Assembly (NCBI GenBank): GCA_958295895.1
Contig: CATQHI010000009.1
Coordinates: 186,001 to 250,000, forward strand
Reading direction: 5' to 3'
Source of the DNA: Saprospiraceae bacterium
GTDB lineage: Bacteria > Bacteroidota > Bacteroidia > Chitinophagales > Saprospiraceae
Length of the DNA: 64,000 nt
In this document: piece by piece, positions 8,621 to 18,206 of the stretch
Position numbering within the stretch: position 1 is the first letter of the stretch
Layout of the letters: every line of letters starts with the position of its first letter
Notes under the pieces: generated by a model
Seen by the model: the letters and a program-made list of their open reading frames with translations, nothing else
What the model was told of the DNA's origin: nothing
The model's database searches: none
Position numbers and translations under genes: made by a program

Positions 8621-9721
8621 ATGGCGATAGCAAACGTAAGCTGGCAACACTTTCGCGAGGAACTACTGGCCTGGTACCGCCCCGAACGGCGCCCCATGCC
8701 CTGGAAGGAAGAGACCGATCCTTACCGTATCTGGCTTAGCGAGATCATCCTACAGCAGACCCGCGTCGAGCAGGGCTGGCCCTACTTCGAGCGTTTCGTA
8801 ACTGCTTACCCCACCGTGACGGTCCTGGCCGCCGCCGAAGATGACGCGGTAATGAAGCTCTGGGAAGGTCTGGGGTACTACTCCCGCGCCCGGAATCTAT
8901 TAAAGGCCGCCCGCACCGTAGCCGACGAGCACGGCGGAAAATTTCCCGCTACCTACGCCGGACTCCTCGACCTACCCGGCATCGGCCCCTACACCGCCGC
9001 GGCCGTAGCCTCCTTTGCCTTCGGTCGCCAGGTAGCCGTGCTGGACGGCAACGTCTTCCGGATACTGGCCCGCTACGCCGGTGATGCCACCCCCACTACG
9101 ACCGAGCCGGGAAGAAAGCACTTTCAGCAGCTCGCCGAGCGGGCGCTGGGGGAGGTGCCCGCCGCCCGCTTCAATCAGGCGATCATGGACTTCGGTGCCC
9201 TGGTGTGTACGCCTAAGCAGGCAGACTGTGCCCGTTGCCCCGTAGCAAGCGGGTGCCAGGCGCTGGCTCAGGACAGGGTCTACGATCTACCGGTAAAGGG
9301 CAAGAAGACCACGGTACGGCCACGCTACTTTCACTACCTCGTGGTGTCCGACGCCCGCGACCGTTACCTGCTCGAACAGCGGCCGGCGGGCGACATCTGG
9401 CAGTCGCTCTACCAATTCCCACTCGTGGAAACCGACAGCGTGGATACTAGCCTGGAGCAACTAATACAGCACACCGACTGGCCGGCCACGCTCGACCCCA
9501 CCCGCCTACGCCAGTTGCGCCGTAGCGGGGTGTACCGCCACCAGCTCAGTCACCAGACGATTGGGGCGGTATTTCACGTGCTGGCCTCCCACGGTTTGCT
9601 TGCACCTGCGGCCCCGCCCGACTCCCCGATGGTGGTGCCGCGGGATGAGTTCGACCGCTATGCCCTGCCCCGTATCATCACGCGCTTTTTGGAGGATACG
9701 ACGCTTACCCTGGGCTTCTGA
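8621..9721 (+). CDS. mutY: A/G-specific adenine glycosylase MutY
   Basis: 366 residues from ATG 8621. An in-frame ATG 60 bp upstream would start inside the promoter region. The catalytic domain has WLSEIILQQTRVEQGWPYF with the catalytic Glu, the helix-hairpin-helix LPGIGPYTAAAVASFAFG and the catalytic Asp in VLDGNVFRILAR. The [4Fe-4S] cluster is C-x6-C-x2-C-x5-C (CTPKQADCARCPVASGC). A NUDIX-like C-terminal domain reads 8-oxoG. It removes A mispaired with 8-oxoG. It is the first gene of a mutY-ssb-gldE order often seen in Bacteroidota. Near the C-terminus, LAPAAPP is encoded by a copy of the GC-rich 20-mer repeat. Confidence 0.95.
   Translation: MAIANVSWQHFREELLAWYRPERRPMPWKEETDPYRIWLSEIILQQTRVEQGWPYFERFVTAYPTVTVLAAAEDDAVMKLWEGLGYYSRARNLLKAARTVADEHGGKFPATYAGLLDLPGIGPYTAAAVASFAFGRQVAVLDGNVFRILARYAGDATPTTTEPGRKHFQQLAERALGEVPAARFNQAIMDFGALVCTPKQADCARCPVASGCQALAQDRVYDLPVKGKKTTVRPRYFHYLVVSDARDRYLLEQRPAGDIWQSLYQFPLVETDSVDTSLEQLIQHTDWPATLDPTRLRQLRRSGVYRHQLSHQTIGAVFHVLASHGLLAPAAPPDSPMVVPRDEFDRYALPRIITRFLEDTTLTLGF
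9600..9619 (-). repeat. Interspersed GC-rich 20-mer, copy 2 (inside mutY)
   Basis: An exact reverse-complement match to the 20-mer, embedded in frame in mutY. It is read as (L)APAAPP, a frame different from that used in the symporter or SusC copies. Confidence 0.8.
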
Positions 9722-9733
9722 GCCGCTGGATTG

Positions 9734-9741
9734 TAGCTTTG
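9734..9741 (+). promoter_or_regulatory. Candidate -7 box for ssb (TAGCTTTG)
   Basis: An exact TAnnTTTG match 23 bp before the ssb start codon. It lies in the 43-bp gap after mutY. Confidence 0.5.
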
Positions 9742-9764
9742 CCGGCTAATCCCACCCCCCGACG

Positions 9765-10175
9765 ATGATCAACCGCGTAACACTAGTAGGCCACCTGGGC
9801 GCCGACCCCGAGATCCGTACCCTGGCGAACGGCACGATGGTCGCCCGCCTGCGCCTAGCTACCACGGAGAGCTACAAGGACCGCGCCGGGCAGTGGCAGG
9901 AGGAGACGCAGTGGCACGACGTGGTGCTCTGGCGCCACCTGGCCGAACGGGCGCAGAAGCAGTGCCGTAAGGGGTCGCTGGTATTCCTGGAGGGTAAGCT
10001 TACCCACCGGAAATGGGAAGACAAGGACGGCAATCCGCGCCGCAGTACCGAGGTGGTGGGGGCCATGTTTCGCACCCTGGACGGTAAGCGGGATACCTAC
10101 GAGGAGGGTGGAACTGACGCCGGCTCGGTGAACGAAGCGCCGCCGATGGCCGCCGAGGAAGATCTGCCCTTCTAG
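9765..10175 (+). CDS. ssb: Single-stranded DNA-binding protein
   Basis: 136 residues. The OB-fold begins MINRVTLVGHLGADPEIRTLANG and includes WHDVVLWRHLAERAQKQCRKGSLVFLEGKL. A short flexible linker leads to the acidic tip AAEEDLPF, the standard protein-interaction tail. It coats ssDNA and recruits repair and replication partners. It has its own -7 box and lies between mutY and gldE. Confidence 0.95.
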   Translation: MINRVTLVGHLGADPEIRTLANGTMVARLRLATTESYKDRAGQWQEETQWHDVVLWRHLAERAQKQCRKGSLVFLEGKLTHRKWEDKDGNPRRSTEVVGAMFRTLDGKRDTYEEGGTDAGSVNEAPPMAAEEDLPF

Positions 10176-10189
10176 TGCGGGCGGGGCAC

Positions 10190-10197
10190 TATCTTTG
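10190..10197 (+). promoter_or_regulatory. Candidate -7 box for gldE (TATCTTTG)
   Basis: An exact TAnnTTTG match, 20 bp before the TTG start at 10218. It supports that start over the later ATG at 10266. Confidence 0.5.
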
Positions 10198-10217
10198 CCA
10201 GCCACCAATTCCTATCG

Positions 10218-11669
<1,452 letters not shown>

Positions 11670-11678
11670 GCCCCCCCG

Positions 11679-13808
11679 ATGTACGGTCCCGAACAGCAAC
11701 GCCAGTACTACGCCCGCACCAAGGAGTACCTCGCCGGTGCCGTGGCCCTACCTGCCGCCGAGCAACTACCCGAGCTACGCAGCCTACTGCGCTACCACGA
11801 GTGGCGCTACTACGTGCAGAACGACCCGGTGCTGAGCGACTACGACTACGACCGGCTCTACAAGCAGCTCGAAGCTTTAGAGACGGAGTACCCGGAGCTA
11901 ATTACCCCCGATAGCCCCACGCAGCGGGTCGGTAGCGACCTGAGCGGCGACTTTGAGAGCGTACCCCACCTGGTACCGATGCTCAGCCTCGGCAACAGCT
12001 ACAACGCCGAGGACCTGGCTGAATTCGACCGCCAGGTCAAGCGGATGCTGAATATGGAGGAGGAAGTGCCACTAGCTTACGCCGTGGAGCCCAAATTCGA
12101 CGGGGGCACCATCGCCCTGGTCTACGAAAACGACCGACTGATCCGCGCCGCCACCCGCGGCAATGGCGTGCTCGGTGAGGAGATCACCCACAACGCCCGC
12201 GTGATCCGCTCCGTACCGCTCACGGCCGCCTTCAGCCACTACGGACTCTACCGGGTGGAGCTGCGCGGCGAGGTGATCATCCGCAAGGACCGCTTCGAGG
12301 AATTGAACGCCGAGCGCGCCGCGGCCGGACTCACCCTCTACGCCAATCCCCGCAACACGGCCACCGGTGGCCTGCGCATGAAATCGCCCACCGAGGTAGC
12401 CGACCGCAAACTCGAGGCCTTTATGTACAGCTTCGGCTACGGCACGGACGAGGCGGGCAACGATGCCGTACAGGCCCTCGGCACCCATACCCATGCCCTG
12501 GACGTACTCACCGAGCTCGGCTTCAAGGTACCGGCTACCGGCTACGAGCGCGCGGCGGTGCCCGATATTGCCGCGGCGGCCGCCTTCTGCACCCAGTGGG
12601 AAACTGACCGCGAGGCCTACCCCTACGAGATCGACGGCATGGTGGTAAAAGTAGATGACCTAGCTCTTCAGGAACGCGCCGGCTACACCAGTCACCACCC
12701 GCGCTGGGCCATCGCCTATAAGTTCGCCGCGCGTCAGGCCACTACCACCTTACTAAATGTGGAGTACCAGGTGGGCAAGATCGGCACCATCACCCCCGTG
12801 GCCAAGACCGAGCCCGTGGCCCTGGCCGGCGTCATGATTAGCAGCGTAAGCCTACACAATGAGGACTTCATCCGCGAAAAGGACCTTCGCCTGGGCGATA
12901 AGGTACTGCTAGAGCGGGCCGGCGATGTGATCCCCTACATCGTTAAGCCCCTGGAAGACCTGCGCGACGGCACGGAGCAGCCCATCGTCTGGCCCCTGAG
13001 CTGCCCTATCAACCAGACCGACGAGGAGGTGCTGCTAGTACGCGCCGAGGGCGAGGCCGCCTGGCGCTGCCCGGTCTGCGTCTGCGGGGCCCAGAACCTG
13101 CAACGCATCATCTTCCACGTCTCTAAGGCCGCCATGGACATCGACGGCATGGGCCGCCGCTACGTCGAGCAGTTCTACGAGCTAGGTTGGCTACGCACCA
13201 TCGTCGACGTCTACCGCCTACCCTACGACCAGATCGCCGAGCTGGAGGGCTTCGGCGAGCGCTCGGCCGAGAACCTGCGCCGCAGCGTCGACACGGCCAA
13301 GCAGAATCCCCTCTGGCGCCTCCTCTACGGCCTCAGCATCCACCACTTCGGCAAGAAGGCCACCCAGCTCGTGGCCCAGCACATCGAGCACGTCCTCGAC
13401 CTGGCCGACTGGACCGAGGAGCAGTTCCTCCACATCAAGGACATCGGCCCCACCGTAGCTACCAACGTCACCGCCTACTTCGCCAACCCCCTCCACCTGG
13501 AGCAGCTCCGCGAGCTGGAGGCCCTTGGCGTCAATGTCCGCCCCACCGACGAGGACCGCCCCGCCGCCGAGGTCACCGAGGGGCCCTTTGTAGGCAAGAC
13601 CATCCTGTTTACGGGTAGCCTACAGCAGCTTAGCCGTAAGGAGGCGCAGGAACGCGCTAAGGCGGCGGGAGCGCGCATCGTCTCGGCCGTGAGCGGCAAG
13701 CTCGACATCCTCGTAGTGGGGGAAAAGCCGGGCTCGAAGCTCAAGAAGGCTACGTCGCTGGGTACGGTGCGGGTGCTGACGGAGGGGGAGTATTTGGAGC
13801 TGGTATAG
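11679..13808 (+). CDS. ligA: NAD-dependent DNA ligase LigA
   Basis: 709 residues, slightly longer than the usual 670. It has the Ia domain with [15 protein letters not shown] and the adenylation motif EPKFDGG with the catalytic Lys. An OB-fold, a zinc-binding stretch, HhH repeats and a C-terminal BRCT domain ([21 protein letters not shown]) follow. It seals nicks using NAD+. One oddity is the zinc site. The first CxxC is not intact: [10 protein letters not shown] has one Cys, while [10 protein letters not shown] has three. Zinc coordination may therefore differ from the canonical four-Cys site. It starts 9 bp after gldE and is likely cotranscribed with it. Confidence 0.95.
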   Translation: MYGPEQQRQYYARTKEYLAGAVALPAAEQLPELRSLLRYHEWRYYVQNDPVLSDYDYDRLYKQLEALETEYPELITPDSPTQRVGSDLSGDFESVPHLVPMLSLGNSYNAEDLAEFDRQVKRMLNMEEEVPLAYAVEPKFDGGTIALVYENDRLIRAATRGNGVLGEEITHNARVIRSVPLTAAFSHYGLYRVELRGEVIIRKDRFEELNAERAAAGLTLYANPRNTATGGLRMKSPTEVADRKLEAFMYSFGYGTDEAGNDAVQALGTHTHALDVLTELGFKVPATGYERAAVPDIAAAAAFCTQWETDREAYPYEIDGMVVKVDDLALQERAGYTSHHPRWAIAYKFAARQATTTLLNVEYQVGKIGTITPVAKTEPVALAGVMISSVSLHNEDFIREKDLRLGDKVLLERAGDVIPYIVKPLEDLRDGTEQPIVWPLSCPINQTDEEVLLVRAEGEAAWRCPVCVCGAQNLQRIIFHVSKAAMDIDGMGRRYVEQFYELGWLRTIVDVYRLPYDQIAELEGFGERSAENLRRSVDTAKQNPLWRLLYGLSIHHFGKKATQLVAQHIEHVLDLADWTEEQFLHIKDIGPTVATNVTAYFANPLHLEQLRELEALGVNVRPTDEDRPAAEVTEGPFVGKTILFTGSLQQLSRKEAQERAKAAGARIVSAVSGKLDILVVGEKPGSKLKKATSLGTVRVLTEGEYLELV

Positions 13809-13809
13809 G

Positions 13810-13971
13810 GGGGCTCAACACAGAAGACTCAGAGGGATGCTCAGAGGTACACGGAGGTCTCCTGCTGCCTCCTGCAGCGCCTGCGGCGCTGGCCTCTGTG
13901 GCTTACATTAGGGGCCCCCTCCCCTAATGACGCATCTCACACCGGCTCTGTGTACCTCTGCGTTGAGCCCC
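13810..13971. repeat. Composite CACAGAG-type intergenic repeat with nested hairpins
   Basis: The gap after ligA (13809-14050) is filled by nested inverted repeats. The outer arms are GGGGCTCAAC (13810-13819) and GTTGAGCCCC (13962-13971). The next arms are AGAGGTACAC (13843-13852) and GTGTACCTCT (13950-13959). An inner hairpin is CAGCGCC/GGCGCTG (13875-13891). A second inner hairpin is CATTAGGGG/CCCCTAATG (13906-13929). It belongs to the same family as 28236, 36953, 58346 and 60388. It may end ligA transcripts. Confidence 0.7.
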
Positions 13972-14050
13972 GAGCCGCGGAGCGGCTCCTATCCCACTAG
14001 GCCACCCGAACTCATTTCAACCCCCAGCCGTTTCTTCCAACAAAACCACC

Positions 14051-14353
14051 ATGGCCAATACCTCCTTCCAAGAACTCATCAACGGCGACACCCCCGTGCT
14101 CATCGACTTCTACGCCACCTGGTGCGGCCCCTGCAAGGCCTACTCCCCCATCCTGCAGCAACTCAAGGAAGACATGGGTGATAGCATGCGCCTCATCAAG
14201 ATCGATGTAGACCGCAACCCCGAGATCACCCAGAAGCTCGGCGTACAGTCCATGCCCACTACCATGATCTTCCAGCAGGGCGAGCTCAAGTTTCGCGCCG
14301 CCGGGGTACAGAGTCCCCAGACCCTCAAGAACGAGTTGGCTAAACTAAGCTAA
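14051..14353 (+). CDS. trxA: Thioredoxin
   Basis: 100 residues, slightly short for thioredoxin (about 105) but complete. The active site is ATWCGPCK, with Cys25 and Cys28. The cis-Pro loop is VQSMPTTMIF. It has no signal peptide, so it acts in the cytoplasm as a protein disulfide reductase. It stands alone between the composite repeat and the symporter gene. No reductase gene is nearby. Confidence 0.93.
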   Translation: MANTSFQELINGDTPVLIDFYATWCGPCKAYSPILQQLKEDMGDSMRLIKIDVDRNPEITQKLGVQSMPTTMIFQQGELKFRAAGVQSPQTLKNELAKLS

Positions 14354-14404
14354 CCCCAGCTAGAAAACGAATTCAGCGGGAAGTAGCTACTTTACAGCCG
14401 CCCC

Positions 14405-15958
14405 ATGAATCCTTCCCTTTCTCCCTACGCCATCCTCGGCATCGTCGGTGCCTACTTCGCGGTGCTGGTGCTGGTTGCCTACCTCACCAGCCGGCGGGAA
14501 AGCGAAAACGTCGATTTCTTCCTCGCCGGCCGCAAATCGCCCTGGCCCCTGGTGGCCGTTGGCATGGTCGGCTCCACGCTCTCGGGCGTGACCTTCATCA
14601 GTGTGCCCGGCGCGGTGGGGGCCGGTGGGGTCAACCAGGCCTTCAGCTACATGCAGGTGGTGATGGGCAATATGCTCGGCTACCTGGTCATTGCCCTGGT
14701 ACTACTGCCGCTCTACTACCGCATGCGGCTCACCAGTATCTACGAGTACCTCCACGAGCGTATCGGCTGGTACGGCTACAAGATCGGGGCCTTCTACTTC
14801 CTGCTGTCGCGCACCATCGGCTCGGCCTTCCGGCTCTTTCTGGTAGCTATCGTGCTGCAAAACTTCGTGGCCGATCCTATTGGCATCCCCTTTGCCGTTA
14901 CGGTAGCCGTCACCATCGTGCTCATCTGGGTCTATACCTTCCGGGGCGGCATCAAAACCATCATCGTTACCGATACGCTCCAGACCGTCTGCATGCTGGT
15001 GGCCGCCGGTATGACCGTCTACTACATCGGCGGGGCGCTCGACACGGACCTGGGGGGCATGACCCGGCTCATTCAGCAGAGCGACTACGGGCAGTGGTTT
15101 TTCTTCGACGGCGGCTGGGCCGATCCCAACAACTTCTTTAAGCAATTCCTCAGCGGGGCCCTCATTACCATCGTCATGACCGGCCTGGACCAGGACCTCA
15201 TGCAGAAGAACCTCAGCATGCCCAGCTACCACGACGCCCAGAAGAATATGCTGGCCTTCAGCGTCGTCCTCTTTTTCGCCAACATTCTCTTCCTCAGTCT
15301 GGGCGCGCTGCTCTACATCTACTCTGCCACCGTGGGCCTACCCGCACCGGCGACCTCCGACCTGCTCTATCCCACCATTGCCCTCACCAACCTGCCCCCC
15401 GTGGCCGGCATCCTCTTCGTGCTGGGCATCGTAGCGGCGGCCTATTCCAGTGCCGACAGCGCGCTCACGGCCCTGACTACCTCCTTCTGCGTCGACTTTC
15501 TGGGCATGCAGGACCGGGAGGTACAGCCCACAGTACGGGGGGAAGAAGCGGGCGGGGCCGCCGGTGCAAGCCTTTCGGACAAGCGGCAGCGACTGCTCGT
15601 GCATAGTGGCTTCTCCGTGCTCTTATTCGGTGTGATCATGCTATTTCAGTTGATCAATGACCGGGCGGTCATCAACGGACTATTTACCGCGGCGGGCTAC
15701 ACCTACGGTCCGCTACTGGGGTTGTTTGCCTTCGGACTACTGACCGATTTTCGCGTACGGGAGACCATCACCGTAGGCAGTGTGCGGGTACCGGCGCTAT
15801 TGATCGTATGCCTGCTCTCACCCGTCATTTCTATCCTGGTCGACCGTAATTCAGCGGAGCTACTGGGAGGTTTCCAGTTCGGATTTCTCATCCTGGCCTT
15901 TAATGGACTACTCACCTTTCTTGGGCTCATCGCGCTGAGCGTCTCGCCCCGGGAATAA
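14405..15958 (+). CDS. Sodium:solute symporter (SSS family)
   Basis: 517 residues with about 13 hydrophobic segments. Family signatures include FFLAGRKSPWPLVAVGMVGSTLSGVTFISVPG near the N-terminus and GILFVLGIVAAAYSSADSALTALTTSFCVDFL in the middle. Known members import sugars, sialic acid, proline or other solutes with Na+. The substrate is unknown here. The loop EEAGGAAGASLSD (about residue 382-392), just after the Ala/Ser-rich helix, is encoded by a copy of the GC-rich 20-mer. The loop is predicted to be extramembrane, so the insertion is probably tolerated. Confidence 0.9.
   Translation: MNPSLSPYAILGIVGAYFAVLVLVAYLTSRRESENVDFFLAGRKSPWPLVAVGMVGSTLSGVTFISVPGAVGAGGVNQAFSYMQVVMGNMLGYLVIALVLLPLYYRMRLTSIYEYLHERIGWYGYKIGAFYFLLSRTIGSAFRLFLVAIVLQNFVADPIGIPFAVTVAVTIVLIWVYTFRGGIKTIIVTDTLQTVCMLVAAGMTVYYIGGALDTDLGGMTRLIQQSDYGQWFFFDGGWADPNNFFKQFLSGALITIVMTGLDQDLMQKNLSMPSYHDAQKNMLAFSVVLFFANILFLSLGALLYIYSATVGLPAPATSDLLYPTIALTNLPPVAGILFVLGIVAAAYSSADSALTALTTSFCVDFLGMQDREVQPTVRGEEAGGAAGASLSDKRQRLLVHSGFSVLLFGVIMLFQLINDRAVINGLFTAAGYTYGPLLGLFAFGLLTDFRVRETITVGSVRVPALLIVCLLSPVISILVDRNSAELLGGFQFGFLILAFNGLLTFLGLIALSVSPRE
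15550..15569 (+). repeat. Interspersed GC-rich 20-mer, copy 3 (inside SSS symporter)
   Basis: GGGCGGGGCCGCCGGTGCAA, one mismatch (A to C) to the consensus. It is read in frame as (A)GGAAGAS in a loop of the symporter. Confidence 0.75.
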
Positions 15959-16033
15959 GGTAGGTAGCGAAAATTCGCTTTAGCGGCCGGCAATCTCCGG
16001 TATTGTTGCTTGGGCCCTGTAGGAGGACCGTCG

Positions 16034-16040
16034 TACTTTG
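16034..16040 (+). promoter_or_regulatory. Possible short-spacer -7 box for fabH (TACTTTG)
   Basis: TACTTTG lies 5 bp before the fabH ATG at 16046. It has one base fewer than TAnnTTTG. If used, the transcript would be nearly leaderless. Support is weak. Confidence 0.3.
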
Positions 16041-16045
16041 CGGCC

Positions 16046-17056
16046 ATGTCCGAATTGCGCGCCGCCATCACGGGGGTACAGGGTTACGTGCCCGACTACG
16101 TCCTGACCAACGCCGAACTAGCCACCATTGTCGATACCAGTGATGAGTGGATCACCAGTCGCACCGGTATCAAGGAGCGGCATATTCTGAAGGGGGACGA
16201 GGTGGGCACCTCCGTCATGGTGGCCGCGGCCCTGCGCGGCCTGCTAGAGAAAACCGGTACCCGGCCCGAGGAGGTAGAGCTCGTCATCTGTGCCACCGTG
16301 ACCGGAGATAGCATCTTTCCGGATACGGCCAACGTGGCGGCCTATAAGGCGGGAATCCACAACGCCTTCGGCTTCGACGTCAGCGCGGCCTGTAGTGGGT
16401 TTCTCTATGCCCTCACCGTAGGGGCTAAATTCATCGAGGCGGGGCAGCATAAGAAGGTGATCGTCGTGGGGGCGGACAAGATGTCCTCCATCATCGACTA
16501 TACCGACCGTACCACCTGCGTCATCTTCGGCGACGGCTGCGGGGCGGTGATGCTAGAACCCGCTACGGATGGTACGGGCTTTATGGACTACCGACACTAC
16601 GGCGACGGCAGCGGCGAGGAATACCTCTACCTGGTGGCCGGCGGCTCACGCCGGCCCGCTACGGTAGATACGGTGATGGCCCGCGAGCACTTCGTGCGCC
16701 AGAACGGGCAGCCGGTCTTCAAGGCGGCGGTGCGGGGCATGTCGGACGTAGTCAAGGAGATCATGCAGCGCAACGACCTTACCGTCGATACCCTGGACTG
16801 GCTCGTGCCCCACCAGGCTAATATTCGCATCATCCAGACGGTGAGTAAAATGGTCGATTTCCCGCTTGACAAGGTGATGGTCAACATCCACAAATACGGC
16901 AACACGACGGCCGGTACCCTACCGCTCTGCCTGTGGGATTACGAATCGCAGCTACGACGGGGCGATAACTTGATCCTGACAGCCTTCGGGGGGGGGTTTA
17001 CCTGGGGCGCTTTGTACCTGAAGTGGGCCTACGATGGGGCGGCGCAGGCAAGGTAG
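16046..17056 (+). CDS. fabH: Beta-ketoacyl-ACP synthase III (FabH-like)
   Basis: 336 residues from ATG 16046 (MSELRAAITGVQGYVPDYVLTN). An upstream TTG in frame at 16010 is unlikely. The catalytic triad is visible as Cys116 in DVSAACSGFL, His256 in VPHQAN and Asn286 in KYGNTTAGT. The GGGFTWG glycine loop is near the end. FabH condenses acetyl-CoA with malonyl-ACP to start fatty acid synthesis. It sits alone rather than with plsX or rpmF, so it may be an additional copy. The function follows from the catalytic residues. Confidence 0.92.
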   Translation: MSELRAAITGVQGYVPDYVLTNAELATIVDTSDEWITSRTGIKERHILKGDEVGTSVMVAAALRGLLEKTGTRPEEVELVICATVTGDSIFPDTANVAAYKAGIHNAFGFDVSAACSGFLYALTVGAKFIEAGQHKKVIVVGADKMSSIIDYTDRTTCVIFGDGCGAVMLEPATDGTGFMDYRHYGDGSGEEYLYLVAGGSRRPATVDTVMAREHFVRQNGQPVFKAAVRGMSDVVKEIMQRNDLTVDTLDWLVPHQANIRIIQTVSKMVDFPLDKVMVNIHKYGNTTAGTLPLCLWDYESQLRRGDNLILTAFGGGFTWGALYLKWAYDGAAQAR

Positions 17057-17094
17057 CCGCACAAGGCGGCGGATTTACGTGTTGGCCTTAAGGT

Positions 17095-17877
17095 ATGAGT
17101 AGGGAGGAATTGAAGCGCAGCGGTATCCTAGACCAGTACGTGCTTGGTTTGCTCGACCCCGAGCGATCCGCCGAGGTAGAACGCCTGCTGGAAGGCGACC
17201 CTACCCTGGCCCGGGAGGCCGATCAGTTGCGGCAGGACTTGAATGCTTACGCGGATGCCCGTAACATCGCTCCGCCGGCGGACGGGCGGCCGCCCCGCAC
17301 CGCCGAGGATTTTCACGACCTCGACCACGAGATGATTACCGCCATGATGGAGCGCAACCACACGCTCAACATCTGGCGCTACGTACTCATTGCGGCCTGC
17401 CTATTACTGGTAGGGCTCAGCGGTTACCTATTCCGCCTTAAAGAAAATCTGCGGGGCGAGCTGGTCACCCAGCGGGCCCTGCACGCCCAGGACGAGGCGA
17501 GCCACCGGCTGGACATGGCCCGCAACCGCGCCGCAATCCAGACCGCGGTGGGCAACTGGGATAACCTGCAGTCTATCGAGCAGGCCGTAGATACTGGGGT
17601 GCTGCACGTGCACCTGCTGGCGGGAGCCGGAGTAGCGCTGGTAGACCTCTCGGACCTAGCCGCGCTAAATGGGGGAGAGGCCTATTACATCTTTGGGGGG
17701 CAGGCCGGGGCGCCTCCTGAGGTTGTGACGGCGCGGCAGCAGGGGGGGCTTTCGGTGGTCAAGCTAGGTACACCTGCCGGCAGCTTACGAATCTACCGTA
17801 GAGCAGTGAATCACGGGGGCCCGCCGCTGGAGGCAGAGCAGCCCTTGGTGACGATTGAGCTACCGGGTAAAGACTAA
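17095..17877 (+). CDS. Anti-sigma factor-like membrane protein (RskA-type C-terminus)
   Basis: 260 residues. The N-terminal cytoplasmic region (LDQYVLGLLDPERSAEVERLLEGDPTLAREADQL) has the helical pattern of zinc-less anti-sigma domains and no HxxxCxxC motif. A single transmembrane segment (IWRYVLIAACLLLVGLSGYLF) lies near residue 85-105, followed by a coiled region. The C-terminal part has the layout of the extracytoplasmic RskA-like domain. Such proteins hold an ECF sigma factor at the membrane. No sigma gene is adjacent, and the only one in the window is at 7954. The partner is therefore unknown. Confidence 0.75.
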   Translation: MSREELKRSGILDQYVLGLLDPERSAEVERLLEGDPTLAREADQLRQDLNAYADARNIAPPADGRPPRTAEDFHDLDHEMITAMMERNHTLNIWRYVLIAACLLLVGLSGYLFRLKENLRGELVTQRALHAQDEASHRLDMARNRAAIQTAVGNWDNLQSIEQAVDTGVLHVHLLAGAGVALVDLSDLAALNGGEAYYIFGGQAGAPPEVVTARQQGGLSVVKLGTPAGSLRIYRRAVNHGGPPLEAEQPLVTIELPGKD

Positions 17878-18206
17878 GTTAGAAAAATTCGACGTTAGGG
17901 TTTGGAAAGCTAGTCGAAATGGCGTTTATTACGCGCCTATCCGCGATTGTTGCAATCGGCGTGATGACATGCTTTCCTCCTTACGTCCGAAACCATTTAA
18001 TTCTCCCCGTATGACGCTCCTTTACGTACTCATGGCTGCTTGTGCGCTGGGTGGTGGCCTTAGTCTTACATCAGCCCTACTGGACGGTTCCCGCTATCTC
18101 TAGCGTGGAGCCCTTTCTATCGAATTAGTCCTGACGGTCGTCCGCTACTGCGGGGGGCCGTTTTCCATTTGCGGCCTATATTTACTCACCGTACTCCACC
18201 CCGCCC
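17878..18206. other. 329-bp gene gap between the anti-sigma-like and cyclase genes
   Basis: Short ATG frames occur, for example MTLLYVLMAACALGGG... (18011-18103, 30 residues, one hydrophobic helix). None has convincing start signals, and a longer overlapping frame from 17855 has biased composition. A TATATTTA (one mismatch to TAnnTTTG) near 18177 could serve the cyclase gene. No terminator or repeat was recognised. Confidence 0.3.

Noticed and set aside
17855..18103. 82-residue frame after the anti-sigma-like gene
   Set aside because: It overlaps the end of the upstream gene and has no start signal or family. The region is listed as a gap.
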